Assembly (NCBI GenBank): GCA_949987565.1
Contig: OX465119.1
Location: forward strand, 10,764,441-10,828,440
Length of the DNA: 64,000 bases
Origin: Luidia sarsii
Lineage: Eukaryota > Echinodermata > Asteroidea > Paxillosida > Luidiidae
Direction of reading: 5' to 3'
A model generated the notes under the pieces. The model was not told the origin of the DNA and ran no database searches. It saw only the letters and a program-made list of their open reading frames with translations. The position numbers and the translations under genes were made by a program. This document shows positions 24,290-41,839 of this stretch, piece by piece; the first letter of the stretch is position 1; each line of letters starts with the position of its first letter.

Positions 24290-25012
24290 GCTAGTTGTGG
24301 ATAGCCTTCAACTGGCCCCAGATAATTTCAAACTGTCATTTGGCCACAGGGCCACTGCTAGATTCAAACCCTGCATATAGGATGGCCATCAACTGGCCCC
24401 AGACAATTTCAAACTGTCATTTGGCCACAGGGCGACTGCTAGATTCAAACCCTGCATATAGGATGGCCTTCAACTGGCCCCAGACAATTTCAAACTGTCA
24501 TTTGGCCACAGGGCGACTGCTAGATTCAAACCCTGCATATAGGATGGCCATCAACTGGCCCCAGACAATTTCAAACTGTCATTTGGCCACAGGGCGACTG
24601 CTAGATTCAAACCCTGCATATAGGATGGCCTTCAACTGGCCCCAGACAATTTCAAACTGTCATTTGGCCACAGGGCGACTGCTAGATTCAAACCCTGCAT
24701 ATAGGATGGCCTTCAACTGGCCCCAGACAATTTCACGCTGTCATTTGGCCACAGGGCGACTGCTAGATTCAAACCCTGCATATAGGATGGCCTGCAACTG
24801 GCCCCAGACAATTCCAACTATCATTTGGCCACAGGGCGACTGCTAGATTCAAACCCTACATTTAGGATGGCCTTCAACTGGCCCCAAACAATTTCACGCT
24901 GTCATTTGGCCACAGGGCCACTGCTAGATTCAAACCCTGCATATAGGATGGCCTTCAACTGGCCCCAGACAATTCCAACTATCATTTGGCCACAGGGCCA
25001 CTGCTAGATTCT
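24290..25012 (+). repeat. Minisatellite with an 81-bp unit, about nine copies
   Basis: The unit begins GGCCTTCAACTGGCCCCAGA and includes TTTGGCCACAGGGCGACTGC. Because 81 is a multiple of three, one plus-strand frame stays open for 183 codons. There is no start context, splice context or domain, so I treat it as non-coding. Confidence 0.9.
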
Positions 25013-25631
25013 AAGCATAGTGTCCCTGGTAGTGTTTGCTTGTGCAGGGGAGGGAGATGATACGGACCAATGGTTTAGCAGAATAGGAAATGCTCTCATT
25101 TAAAACAAGATTAATTTTGTTTCTGCAACTTTTGCAATACAAGACTCCAGGGCATTTATTTATTTATTAGAGCAGGGGACTTATGTCATTTCTCATTAAT
25201 TCAATCAAATTTATGATAATTTATCATTTGAATTGTATACTCCAAGCTGTAGCAATGATGTATTTTTGTATCTTATAGTATATGTATTTTAACTTCTTTT
25301 TTTCCAAAAAGTATTTTAGTTTCTGTACAGCATTATGCAAACAGTTGCCAAACTGTTTTATATCTGGCCACAAAAATCAAAAAGTCCAGCAAGTTTTGCC
25401 AAAATCTGCTTGAAGCAGGTCATTAAAGAATACCTTTGCTAAACATACAATAACTTGCTAAGCAGAATTTGCAAGCCATCAAACAAACAAAAGAAGCTGA
25501 AAATTGGGACAATTTCAGACCAATTTATGAAAAACGACCAAAACAAGGATTGGACAGGGAGACATCAAGCCGAGTTCCTACCGATTTGAAATCATGTTTA
25601 GACAGAATAATTGACAGCTTACATTAAGGAT

Positions 25632-25760
25632 AAATAGGTTTGCGGAGACACCGTGTAAATTCTCTTTTGTGAGTAAGTGTGGTTCTGAAAAGAACCGGAG
25701 GAACTCGACGTTTCGAAGAGTATACTCTGCTCGTCTTCAGGAGAATGCTGGAATCTTACA
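25632..25760 (+). mobile_element. Dispersed repeat family F2
   Basis: It has AGGTTTGCGGAGACACCGTG, the hairpin GGTTCTGAAAAGAACC at 25681-25696, CTCGACGTTTCGAAGAG and TATACTCTGCTCGTCTTCAG. Confidence 0.75.
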
Positions 25761-26504
25761 TAAGCTTACATCAGCTTACATTAAGCTGATTTTGTAATAT
25801 GCGGTATGCCGTGGGTAAATAACTATAGTATTTACCAAGAGATTAATTAAGCTTCTTGGGGGATAATTGTGTAGATTGGACAACAAGGAGTTCTTGGGAC
25901 TACCGTTTAAAGGGATGGTATCGGTACTTTTTTAAATTTTGTTTAGTGCTCAACTTCTGGAAATTCCGAATCTGAGAAACTACATATATACCGGTATCCA
26001 TCAGGAAATGTGTAAAAGTATCAGACATTTTAGCTCTTGCTGTTTTCGAGGAAAGAGGAAATTTGTTGAATTTCGATCGATTGCTGGGAAAAAATAGTTC
26101 CTTTTGTGAATACCGCCCTCTATGTCTGAAAAGGTTAGCTTTTAATTTATTTCCGCGGTTCTTCTTAGGACTGGATGGGGCTTGACGGATTGAGCGAATT
26201 TGCACTAGTGTGCTGTTTTATGTAATATATACCCGATACGTTGATTTTTACAAAGTATGGACGCGATTCTGTGACCTTTGAAAGTCATTATTAATAACAT
26301 ACAGTATGTAAAATAATGGATGTGGATATTGTGCTCGATGGTGAAAATAAGATACGGCAATGTGAATCTGATATGATTGATTTGTCCTGTCATATCTGTT
26401 TATTGTGTATGGTTGGTTTCTTGTGCCCAGTGTTTCCAGACCCATAGATAGTGGGGAGTTTCCTCAACGCCAGAACAGTCGACCTTAATTGCTTATTTCT
26501 GAAA

Positions 26505-27100
26505 AAATGGCAAAGAAAACTTTGACTGGACCTGGACTTGAACCCAAGACCTCTGTTTTGTGTACTCAGCGCTCTTCCATCTGAGCTATCCAGCCCTTAG
26601 ATGGTGGCCTCCCAAATAGTCAACTAGTCTTTGGCACACCAGCGCTCTTCCATCTGAGCTATCCAACCCTTAGATGGTGGCCTTCCCTAATAGTCAACTA
26701 GTCTTTTGCACACCAGCGCTCTTACCATCTGAGCTATCCAGCCCTTAGATGGTGGCCTTCCCTAGTAGTCAACTAGTCTTTGTCACACCAGTGCTCTTAC
26801 CATCTGAGCTATCCAGCCCTTAGATGGTGGCCTTCCCTAATAGTCAACTAGTCTTTGGCACACCAGTGCTCTTCCATCTGAGCTATCCAGCCCTAAGATG
26901 ATCCTGGCCTTCCCTAATGGTCAACTAGTCTTTGGCACACCAGTGCTCTTCCATCTGAGCTATCCAGCCCTTAGATGATGGCCTTACCTAATGGTCAACT
27001 AGTCTTTGGCACATCAGTGCTCTTACCATCTGAGCTATCCAGCCCTTAGATGGTGGCCTTCCCTAATAGTCAACTAGTCTTTGCCGGGGTGGAGGCACTA
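26505..27100 (-). mobile_element. Multi-headed tRNA SINE: seven heads, one tail
   Basis: The reverse-complement head CCATCTGAGCTATCCAGCCC recurs about every 75 bp from 26577 to 27030. The single B-box (GGACTTGAACCC on the plus strand) is at 26530, the downstream end on the minus strand. The design matches 23080-23500 in the opposite orientation. Confidence 0.8.
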
Positions 27101-27149
27101 GCCACAGGCATTCAACCATTAAAAGTTTTCTTTGCCATTTTTCAAAATT

Positions 27150-27450
27150 CACAGAATGACATTTCGATCCTACTCCTAGCAGGGTCTTTTTCAAAGGCAG
27201 GGAAAGGTCCTGCCTTTGAGAAAGGTCCTGTCTTTGAGAAAGGTCCTTCCTTTGAGAAAGGTCCTGCCTTTGAGAAAGGTCCTGCCTTTGAGAAAGGTCC
27301 TGCCTTTGAGAAAGGTCCTGCCTTTGAGAAAAGTCCTGCCTTTGAGAAAGGTCCTGCCTTTGAGAAAGGTTCTGCTTTGAGAAAGGTCCAGCCTTTGTGA
27401 AAGGTCCTGCCATTGAGAAAGGTCCTGCTAGGATTGAAACGTCAGGCCCA
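27150..27450 (+). repeat. F1 foldback with an 18-bp arm segment amplified
   Basis: An F1 left arm (CATTTCGATCCTACTCCTAG) is followed by about 13 copies of TTTGAGAAAGGTCCTGCC, then a right arm ending GGATTGAAACGTCAGGCCC. The 18-bp unit keeps frames open on both strands, giving spurious ORFs. Confidence 0.85.
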
Positions 27451-27699
27451 TAACATTATTTTTATTTTTATTTTTGCATTTTTGCATTTTGGTAATTTTA
27501 GTCCGTTTAGTGCAGTTTGGAAGTCATTTTTCAACATTGTTTACAATTTCTCAGTCAGAGTTCCCTTTTTATTAGGATCTATCAGACGTTATGAATATGA
27601 AGTGAAATCATCCCAGACCATTATCATGTTTGTTCCCTTTTAGCTCGTCTGACAATTTTTTTTCTGCCCACGAGAAGTATTTTACTATATTTATAGGAT

Positions 27700-27932
27700 A
27701 ATTAGGTTTGCGGTGACACCATGTAAATTCTCTTTAGTGAGTAAGTGTTGTTCTGAAAAGAACCGGAGGAACAGTGTACTCCGTTCGTCTTCGGGAGACT
27801 GCTGAAGATGAACAGATGAAGACGAGCAGAGTACACTGTTCAAAACGTCGAGTTCCTCCGGTTATTTTCAGAACCACACATACTCACAAAAGAGAATTCA
27901 CATGGTGTCATCACCGCAAACCTAATAATCCT
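27700..27932. mobile_element. F2 element as a complete foldback
   Basis: The left arm starts TTAGGTTTGCGGTGACACCA and the right arm ends with its reverse complement, TGGTGTCATCACCGCAAACC. Arms are about 100 bp with a short centre containing CTGCTGAAGATGAACAG. Confidence 0.8.
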
Positions 27933-28109
27933 GCTATTCTCATCATGCAAATTCCCTTCAAATCTCAAGTATTTTACTGATAACAATTTTCTGAGAAATG
28001 GTAAACCACGTAATCCTTCCACTGACTCAGCTGGGTGAGCTATGGTTACGTAATATGACGTCACTGACGTCTGGAAGCTCATGGAACACACGACATCCGT
28101 GTATATAAT

Positions 28110-28620
28110 TATATGGGTTGCAGAACAATAATTCGAGCTCCCATAGAACGCAGTACAAAAAAATCACTTTCGAGGCGAAAAAAACAAACCCAAAAGTTTC
28201 TCAGGTCACTCATTGTACTCCAAATTGTAGATTTTCTTTTCAATTTTGGTGTTGTTAGCCGATTGGATTTTCTACTAATTACCCACAGAAAAACACCCCC
28301 AAAATGTGTTGTGTTGGAGGTACCTCGAGGCTCCAGGCTCCATGGGATAGTCGTCCAAAAACCGAATTTCTGCAATGATTTTGGATACCATCCTTTCATG
28401 ATCACTTCCACAATCAAATGGGGCCACATATAAAGCCTCATACCATGTATGTTCCACACTATATGCATCAAAATTGAACATTGAACTCCCGGGTTGTCTT
28501 AGGCTTCACTCATTCATTATAATTTATCAATTAATTACGGTAGACTCCAAAGTCCAAAGGGCCCTTATTAAACAAATTCCGGCCACGCTTTATGATAATC
28601 AGTTCAACCTGTGGTATGCA
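28110..28620 (-). mobile_element. Diverged M1 MITE
   Basis: It is an inverted relative of 6169-6652: GGGTTGCAGAACA, GAGCTCCCAT, AATCACTTTC, CCCAAAAGTTTCTCAG, AATTACCCACAGAAAAACAC and ATGATAATCAG appear in the expected order, with much divergence. Right of it, 28621-29640 holds no recognised gene apart from an F2 hairpin (GGTTCTTTTCAGAACC) at 28976-28991. Confidence 0.6.
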
Positions 28621-29640
28621 TAATTATGGCTTTATTGTGGTGTGAAAATAGGGCGCCCTCGTGCGGTACGATCTAACTAATTAATGTCCGATATTATTCA
28701 AGTCAACGGTCCGTAAATTCGCATGTATAGAAACTAACAAACGCTAGGAAGTTCAAGCAAACTGCAAAAGCCAGACAATGTTGTGCCAGGCAATGGTTGT
28801 ATTCTACATAACAATTGGTGGTGGTTGTGGATTTAGTGTACCATTGGTGTACTGGTGTAGGTAAACTTAATTCTTTCCTATAAAAAAATAACGCTGGTCA
28901 GAGAAAATAATTAATTTATCAGTCCTATTACCTCCGATACGGTTGGCTACAATACACCCCTTGGCGGTTCACTCAGGTTCTTTTCAGAACCACATAATTA
29001 TCGAGTGTCGCCACACCCTCCTCTATCGTAATGGTTCGACAGTCAACGCCGTGAAACCATCATTTTGATTAAACATACCATTTCATATCTAAAAATTTAC
29101 AAGCAAAGTTTGCTCACCGGAATTCGTCTTCTCTGCACGACCAGGTGCCGTCTTCTTGGAGTTCCAAGAGGTCTCACATTTGCAGCAGAAAGAATCTTCG
29201 TCCAACAGAATACCAAGTAATGGGACCATAGAGCTTTATGGCTCCGTGGTGGAGCTAACTCATGGGATATTAAGAACGACGAAACAACACAGCGCTCTAC
29301 GCAATGAACCTTTCAGGGTGGTAAGGATCCACGCTGTAAGGATTAGTCCTAACGCTTGAATAAATACGAGAAATGCTTCTATTCAGTCGACAATAACGCA
29401 GAATTCCTACTCTCCTCGATCCTATAGGCCGACGGGGCACTCCATGAAAGCTTCGAATATTTAAATATTTAAAAGAGTTGCGGCTTGCAAGCAAGAGCTC
29501 GTCGTTTGAAGATATTGTTAGTAATCGATTGAATCCGGAATTCGGCTGGTTACATTGAATTTTGTCAATCGACAGAGTGAGAGAGTTTTGTGAAGGCTGG
29601 CAGAACAGCGCTGCAAGTCAGTTAATATTGAGCTTCCAAT

Positions 29641-29834
29641 ACTCCCATAAATAAAGTGATATACAAAAATGTTGCAAACTGCTTACTGACTAAAATTACC
29701 AAAATGCAAATCTTAAAATTTAGTGGGCCTGACGTTTCGATCCTAGCAGGACCTTTCTCAAAGGCAGAGAAAGGTCATTCTAATTCTAGAATCGAAACGT
29801 CAGGCCCACTAAATTTTAAGACTCCCATAAATAA
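29641..29834 (+). mobile_element. F1 element with a 14-bp target-site duplication
   Basis: ACTCCCATAAATAA occurs at 29641-29654 and 29821-29834. The 166-bp element between them runs from AGTGATATACAAAAATG to CTAAATTTTAAG and contains the F1 foldback, with an altered right arm (TTCTAATTCTAGAATCGAAA). Confidence 0.75.
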
Positions 29835-30159
29835 TTATATTGCGGTCCAGAAACCCTCACTTTAGAGGCGAAAAAATCAATACCAAAAACTGAAAATTTT
29901 TCCTTCTCTTATGAAAAATCCTTAATCAAATACTACAATATAATAATAATATGGGATGGCATGCTGATTCTCGTGATAGATGCACGCAAACGAAATGACT
30001 CAAAGAAAATGGTTCCCTGACGCTGGTGGCGCTGTTTCACGCTATCCCTTCCCATCATGCTTCGCGGAGTGTACGTCATAGAGCCCTGCGGTGTGCGCCA
30101 TAAAGGCGGCGTGACCAAAGCTCTTCACTGGCGTCGTTCCGGTACAGACGTGAATTTCA

Positions 30160-30290
30160 ATAGACATGTGTGCAGCTCTTCGGAGTCAACATGCTCCCTA
30201 GCTAGCGCTTGGTCCGCACTGCCCGACAATAATGTTTAGGCAGCTAGGGGGGCATGTTGACACCGAGGAGCTGCATAGACGTGTACTGTA
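30160..30290. repeat. Imperfect hairpin with arms of about 45 bp
   Basis: The left arm CAGCTCTTCGGAGTCAACAT, then GCTCCCTAGCTAG, pairs with CTAGGGGGGCATGTTGACAC and GAGGAGCTGC. It may be a small MITE or a structured RNA. No gene was seen from 30291 to 30900. Confidence 0.55.
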
Positions 30291-30899
30291 CCTTCAAATT
30301 CGTATAATCCCCACAAGAATGGCTACTCACCCTCGACTTTAGTACATAACAATACATGTACTAGATGGGTGATATGAATAAGCATGAATATTCATGAAAT
30401 ACGTCATTCGCGTCGATACTGGATCGACGCCTATTGAGTCTTTCTTTGAAATGTCATTTGTTTGTTTTTCAATTTATCAAGCTTCCATGATTTCCCTTCA
30501 CAATTCTTACAAATGCCTGCCTTTAAAAAACCCAATAAATTCAGAATATCAGCAGTGTACTACCAAGCAATTTTATTATTCACATAATGTTCCAGTCTTT
30601 GACATACCTGTTTTGACATTTGAAACAATTTAGAAGTTCCACAGGATTCTGGGTAATGATGGTTAACTTCCATGCGAGAGGATAAGATGGCAGGAGAGTC
30701 AGGAGACTAGACAAATGCTATTAACCTGATGTTCTGCTATGAAAATGTGGAGGTGCCAGACTAATATCCATGGCAACAGTCCCTGTCAGGTCCAGTGAAT
30801 GGTACGTTGATGCACTGTGCAATAGTTACAGCTTTCCACAAGTGCGCTTAAATACACGGATGGTTAAATAGTTCTAAACGGTGCCCCAACCACAGCAAA

Positions 30900-31020
30900 A
30901 ATAGTTGACTATTTGGCAAGGCCCCAGCCTAAGGCCTAGATAGCTCGGATGATGGAACACTGGTTTGTTAACTAGACTAGAGGCCAGTGTTGAAATCCTT
31001 GCCAGTCCAATTTCCTTTGC
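30900..31020 (+). mobile_element. tRNA-derived SINE, diverged
   Basis: GACTATTTGGCAAGGCCCCA, TAGATAGCTCGGATG, GAACACTGGT and a weak B-box TTGAAATCC are followed by AGTCCAA. Confidence 0.55.
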
Positions 31021-31079
31021 TTACTTGCTAAAGTGTTACAAAAGTACAATTGAGGTCTGCTTGCCTTCATTTGTAACAA

Positions 31080-31690
31080 AAGATATCTGAGAGAAAGAGA
31101 GAAAGAGAGAAAGAGAGAAAGAGAGAAAGAGAGAAAGAGAGAAAGAGAGAAAGAGAGAAAGAGAGAAAGAGAGAAAGAGAGAAAGAGAGAAAGAGAGAAA
31201 GAGAGAAAGAGAGAAAGAGAGAAAGAGAGAAAGAGAGAAAGAGAGAAAGAGAGAAAGAGAGAAAGAGAGAAAGAGAGAAAGAGAGAAAGAGAGAAAGAGA
31301 GAAAGAGATAAAGCGAGACAGAGACACAAAGATAGAGAGATAGAAATAGAGAAAGAGAAACAGAGATTGGGGGAATGAGATACAGAGACAGAGACAGACA
31401 TAGAGAGATAGAAAAGGAGAGAGATAGAGAAATAGAGAGAAAAAGAGAGACAGAGAGAGAAAAGAGGGAAAGAGAGAAACAGAGAAAGAAAGCGAGACAG
31501 AGACACATAAAGATAGAGAGAGATATAAATAGAGAAAGAGAGCGAAATAGAGATTGAGGGGACGAGAGACAGAGACACATAGAGAGATAGAAAAGGAGAG
31601 AGAGATAGAGAAAGAGAGAAAAAGAGAGACAGAAAGAGAGAAAAAGAGAGACAGAGAGAGAAAGAAAGAGACAGAGACAGCGAGGTGAAC
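31080..31690. repeat. GAGAGAAA microsatellite
   Basis: There are about 230 bp of regular GAGAGAAA, then degenerate purine repeat with GACAGAGA blocks. The minus-strand Ser/Leu/Phe open frames are artefacts of this array. Confidence 0.95.
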
Positions 31691-31894
31691 ACAAAAGGAG
31701 AATTATTAGTCAACCCATCTGAATAAAGCATGCTTGGTATTACAGTTAGTGATTCGTCACATGCCTCTTGGCCTCTTGGGTGCCAAGGAAAAAGACACTT
31801 CATCCACAGCTTCTTCCAGCTCAGACGGACAGCTTCAGTGGGCAGACGCTCTTTGTAAGACTGACTTATAAACGGAACTCCCTCCTGAGATTAG

Positions 31895-32050
31895 CATTGA
31901 CTTCCTCCTGACAACGGGCAGAGTACACACTGCCCAAAACATTGACTTACTGGCTCTGAAACTGTCTCAAAAGACATGCTTTACACAGTGTCACTGAAAA
32001 CCTCCCACTTGGTACTTGCCAACCATGCCAACATTCAAATCTTATCTAGC
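31895..32050 (-). mobile_element. Diverged F2 repeat
   Basis: CTGACAACGGGCAGAGTACA, CACTGCCCAAAACATTGA and TGGCTCTGAAACTGTCTC preserve the F2 order, with an eroded hairpin. A tail of CCATGCCAACATTCAAATC matches the one after the 41.6-kb copy. Confidence 0.45.
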
Positions 32051-32214
32051 GTTAACTTCCTCAATCATCATTCCTTTGAGAGTGGCAAGTCATTTAAATC
32101 TCCGGGCTTTCCATCTGAGCTGTATTCCAAACCTATTTACAAGTGTGTGTGTCGTTTGGAATTCTCGGCTGTTTTTTTTTTTTTTTTTTCTGAAACCGCA
32201 GTCTTGACTCCTGG

Positions 32215-38831
<6,617 letters not shown>

Positions 38832-38967
38832 TTTGAAGCCTATCGGGGACGAATTTTGGCAACAAATTAGAAATTTCACTAGCACTTGGCAGTACAGTCA
38901 GTGCCAATGACATGCAACACAAGCAGTCCTGACGAAATAAAACAATTCGGTCACTTGAGGGCGCTAG

Positions 38968-39025
38968 AGGTGAGGACCATAGAGCTCTATTCTTTTAATA
39001 GAGCTCTATGGTGAGGACCATAACA
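38968..39025. repeat. Perfect short palindrome flanked by direct repeats
   Basis: CATAGAGCTCTATT and AATAGAGCTCTATG flank CTTTT. GGTGAGGACC occurs directly before and after. It sits just before the M1 copy at 39033, and about 140 bp upstream of the CSN5 start codon. Confidence 0.65.
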
Positions 39026-39032
39026 TTAGGGG

Positions 39033-39509
39033 TGCAGAACACTAAATCGAGCTCCCATTGAACACTGTACAAAACACTCACTTTCAAAGCCAATTATCCC
39101 ACACCCAAACGTTTCTCAGTTCTTGTAGCTATACTGAAAATTGTGGTTTGGAACATCATCTCTCAGATTCCTTCCAATCATTATGCCCTAAGCAGATTAG
39201 ATCTTTTGCCAATTACCCCCAGAAAAAAACATCCCTAAAATGTGTAGCCATCCATTCCAAATTTCTGTAAGGGTTTTGGGATGGACCCCTCCACTTCTAC
39301 AGCCAAATAGGGCCATATTTAAAGCCATAATTTTTCCAAATTACACACGAAACTGAAGGATGAACCCCCAGGCTGTCTTAAGCTTCACTTATTGTATGAT
39401 GTTTTAGTTAATTAGCCTCCAAAGACCCCTTATTAAAAAAGTTGTGGGTCCACACTTAATGATAATCAGCTTGGCGGAGCCATCTTGGATTGATTTAGTG
39501 TGCTGCACC
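39033..39509 (-). mobile_element. MITE family M1, copy C, inverted and diverged
   Basis: It begins GGGTGCAGAACACTAAAT and ends AGTGTGCTGCACC, with the family order of internal words reversed. No matching 4-bp flanks were seen, so the ends may be rearranged. Confidence 0.75.
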
Positions 39510-39764
39510 AATCATCAAGCACTATTTTTGGTTCCTTAATTCATTTTAAACTACCTTCAGGAAGAGACCAAAGAGTCACTATGGAACTTCATCAATAATT
39601 AGTTAATCAATGCCAACATTTGATTATTCTCAGTAAATATTTTGCTCAAGCAAAGGAGATTGTATGCGATTTGGCTGTGATTTTACAGGCCAGGAAATAC
39701 TGTTTCCTACAAAGAACAACTCGTCATCAGACAGTTAATGATCCAAAGCTTGTGACTGGTATCC

Positions 39765-39910
39765 CATTATTCCAGGCAAGATAGCTGACTATTTGGGAAG
39801 GCCCTCAACTAAGGACTGAGTAGTTCAGCTGGTAGAGTGGTGAAGCATTTAACCAGAGGTCTCAGGTCCAAGTCCAGGTCCAGTCAAAGTTTTGCTTGCC
39901 ATTTTTCAAA
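39765..39910 (+). mobile_element. tRNA-derived SINE
   Basis: GACTGAGTAGTTCAGCTGGT is the head, ACCAGAGGTCTCAGGTCCAA the B-box region, then GTCAAAGTTTTGCTTGCC. Confidence 0.65.
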
Positions 39911-40555
39911 ATTGTCTTCGGTATGGTAATCAGTGTGGTTTTTCTGATGAAGGATCAATCCAAACTTCCAATAAATATACACATTACTCACAAGGAAATT
40001 ACAAGACACAAACAATCATCCAATAAGCAATTTAGCAATTTTATTCAATATATATACTTAAGCATTCTTAGACTGATAGTGGGCTGTACAATGCATTCTT
40101 AGTTAACTACACAAGTCTACGTCCCATGAATAAAAAAGAACAAAAAAACAACAACTCCACTAAATAGCTAGCTTTTGGGGTGTGCATGTATAGTGATAAA
40201 CAAGCCAGCAATAAAAACAAAAACAACCAAAACAAAGGCTACAAGTTTACAGAGCCTGATAATGACTTTCAGAGTGCTAAGGAACACAAATTCTTCAAAG
40301 TCTTCCGTAAGAACAATTTCAGCTTCCAGAAGGAAAGGTGGAACAGACCACATTATTTTTTCAGGTGCTGACATTTTTGCACGACTCATTCGCTAAGGAA
40401 AACACAACAGAAAAAACCCACGATTGCTATTCTCTTTTCTGGAGTGGAATAAAACAAGAAACAAACATTGCACCACAAATAACACTTCCTTGGCTTAACA
40501 AAATTTTGTGCTCAACACGATGTCTGCACGTCAATCATTACGTCATATCCAGAGG

Positions 40556-40860
40556 CAGATGGGTCACATGACAGTCTGACGGGTCACATGACGGTCTGAC
40601 GGGTCACGTGACAGTCAGACAGTTCACATGACAGTCAGACAGGTCACGTGATGGTCAGACAGGTCACGTGATGGTCAGACAGGTCACGTGATGGTCAGAC
40701 AGGTCACATGATATTCAGACAGGTCACATGACAGTCAGACAGGTCACATGACAGTCCGACAGGTCACATGACAGTCCCACAGGTCACATGACAGTCAGAC
40801 AGGTCAAGTGACAATCATAAGGGTCACATGACAGTCAGACAGCACACGTCACATCACTGC
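40556..40860. repeat. Minisatellite with a 20-bp unit carrying E-boxes
   Basis: About 15 copies of ACAGGTCACATGACAGTCAG-type units. Four contain CACGTG, and 40603-40612 is GTCACGTGAC. It lies about 1.7 kb upstream of the CSN5 start codon. Confidence 0.9.
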
Positions 40861-41529
40861 TTCCTTCCTGATGTCATGTGACCACACTGGATCGGTATAT
40901 TCGGTGCAAAACAAACAATCGAATGGGACAAAATAATGCATCTTGATAACGCTACTTTTCTTAAATCACTCTCCAGTGAGGAAACAAAATTACAGTAATC
41001 AATTAAAAATAATGTACAAATTTCAAGCCTTTTGTGAAAGTGAAGTGTTCACAGCATGGCCGTCTTGCATACATTATCCGATTAGCAAATTAAAAAATTA
41101 GACTCCAAACGCCTTAACACAATGACACTCCCTGTGCAGAATGGGGAAGGGAAACAAGACCAGCATGAGTTGTCCAGAGTCATCAATTTTTTCTAAATAA
41201 TTCCTTTCAAATGTATACACAATTCCCCAATACAAAAACAAAAATAACTTGTAGCTCAGATTTGGGCCCCATCAGACTGCTCAGATACACGTGAGCTTTT
41301 CTCGTGATCTCCACGTGTCTTGTCCTGGGTTTCAATCTACTGTACAGGCAAAAGGCAGATTCAGAAAACTCTTTCAAATGCGAAGAATCTACCACAAACA
41401 ATGCCCCATAGAGACAGATAGGAAACGCAAAAACTTGAACCATTTTGGAAAGCTTTCAGACTTAAATGAGCCACAGATAAGTGTAAGAGAAACGCCAGTG
41501 GAATTGTGAACAACGCTACACAATACATA

Positions 41530-41830
41530 AGTGGAAGGTTTGCAGTGACACCATGTAGCGCTTCTCTTTCCAGAAGGAGTGTGGCTCTGAAAAGAGCCGG
41601 TAACTCAGATAAGACTTAAAGGTTTGCATGGTGGGAATACTAAGCGGTGACACCATGTAGCGCTTCTCTTTCAAGAAGGAGTGTGGCTCTGAAAGGAGCC
41701 GGTAACTCAACGTTTCAGGTAGTGTGTACTCTGCCTGTCACCAGGAGTCTGACATCCTTTTTGAAAGATGTGTTACAAGATGGCACCGCAAACCTTCCAC
41801 TTAGTATTTCCACCATGCAAATCTTCAAGT
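41530..41830 (+). mobile_element. F2 repeat, two copies, the second with inverted right end
   Basis: Hairpins GGCTCTGAAAAGAGCC (41583-41598) and GGCTCTGAAAGGAGCC (41685-41700) are 102 bp apart. The copy ends with GGCACCGCAAACCTTCCACT, the reverse complement of the unit start. Confidence 0.75.
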
Positions 41831-41839
41831 CTTATCTAA

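Noticed and set aside
24295..25007. 27-residue repeat protein of 183 codons
   Set aside because: The 81-bp unit is a multiple of three. There is no conserved domain, signal or splice context, and variants do not favour synonymous sites by eye.
27050..27413. FEKGPA repeat protein, and its opposite-strand partner
   Set aside because: Produced by an 18-bp repeat derived from a foldback arm; open on both strands.
31036..31803. Long Ser/Leu/Phe open frames on the minus strand
   Set aside because: They are translations of the GAGAGAAA microsatellite; several overlapping frames are open for the same reason.
38832..38885. CSN5 starting at an upstream in-frame ATG
   Set aside because: The extra residues have no counterpart in the family, while [10 protein letters not shown] aligns with the known N-terminus.
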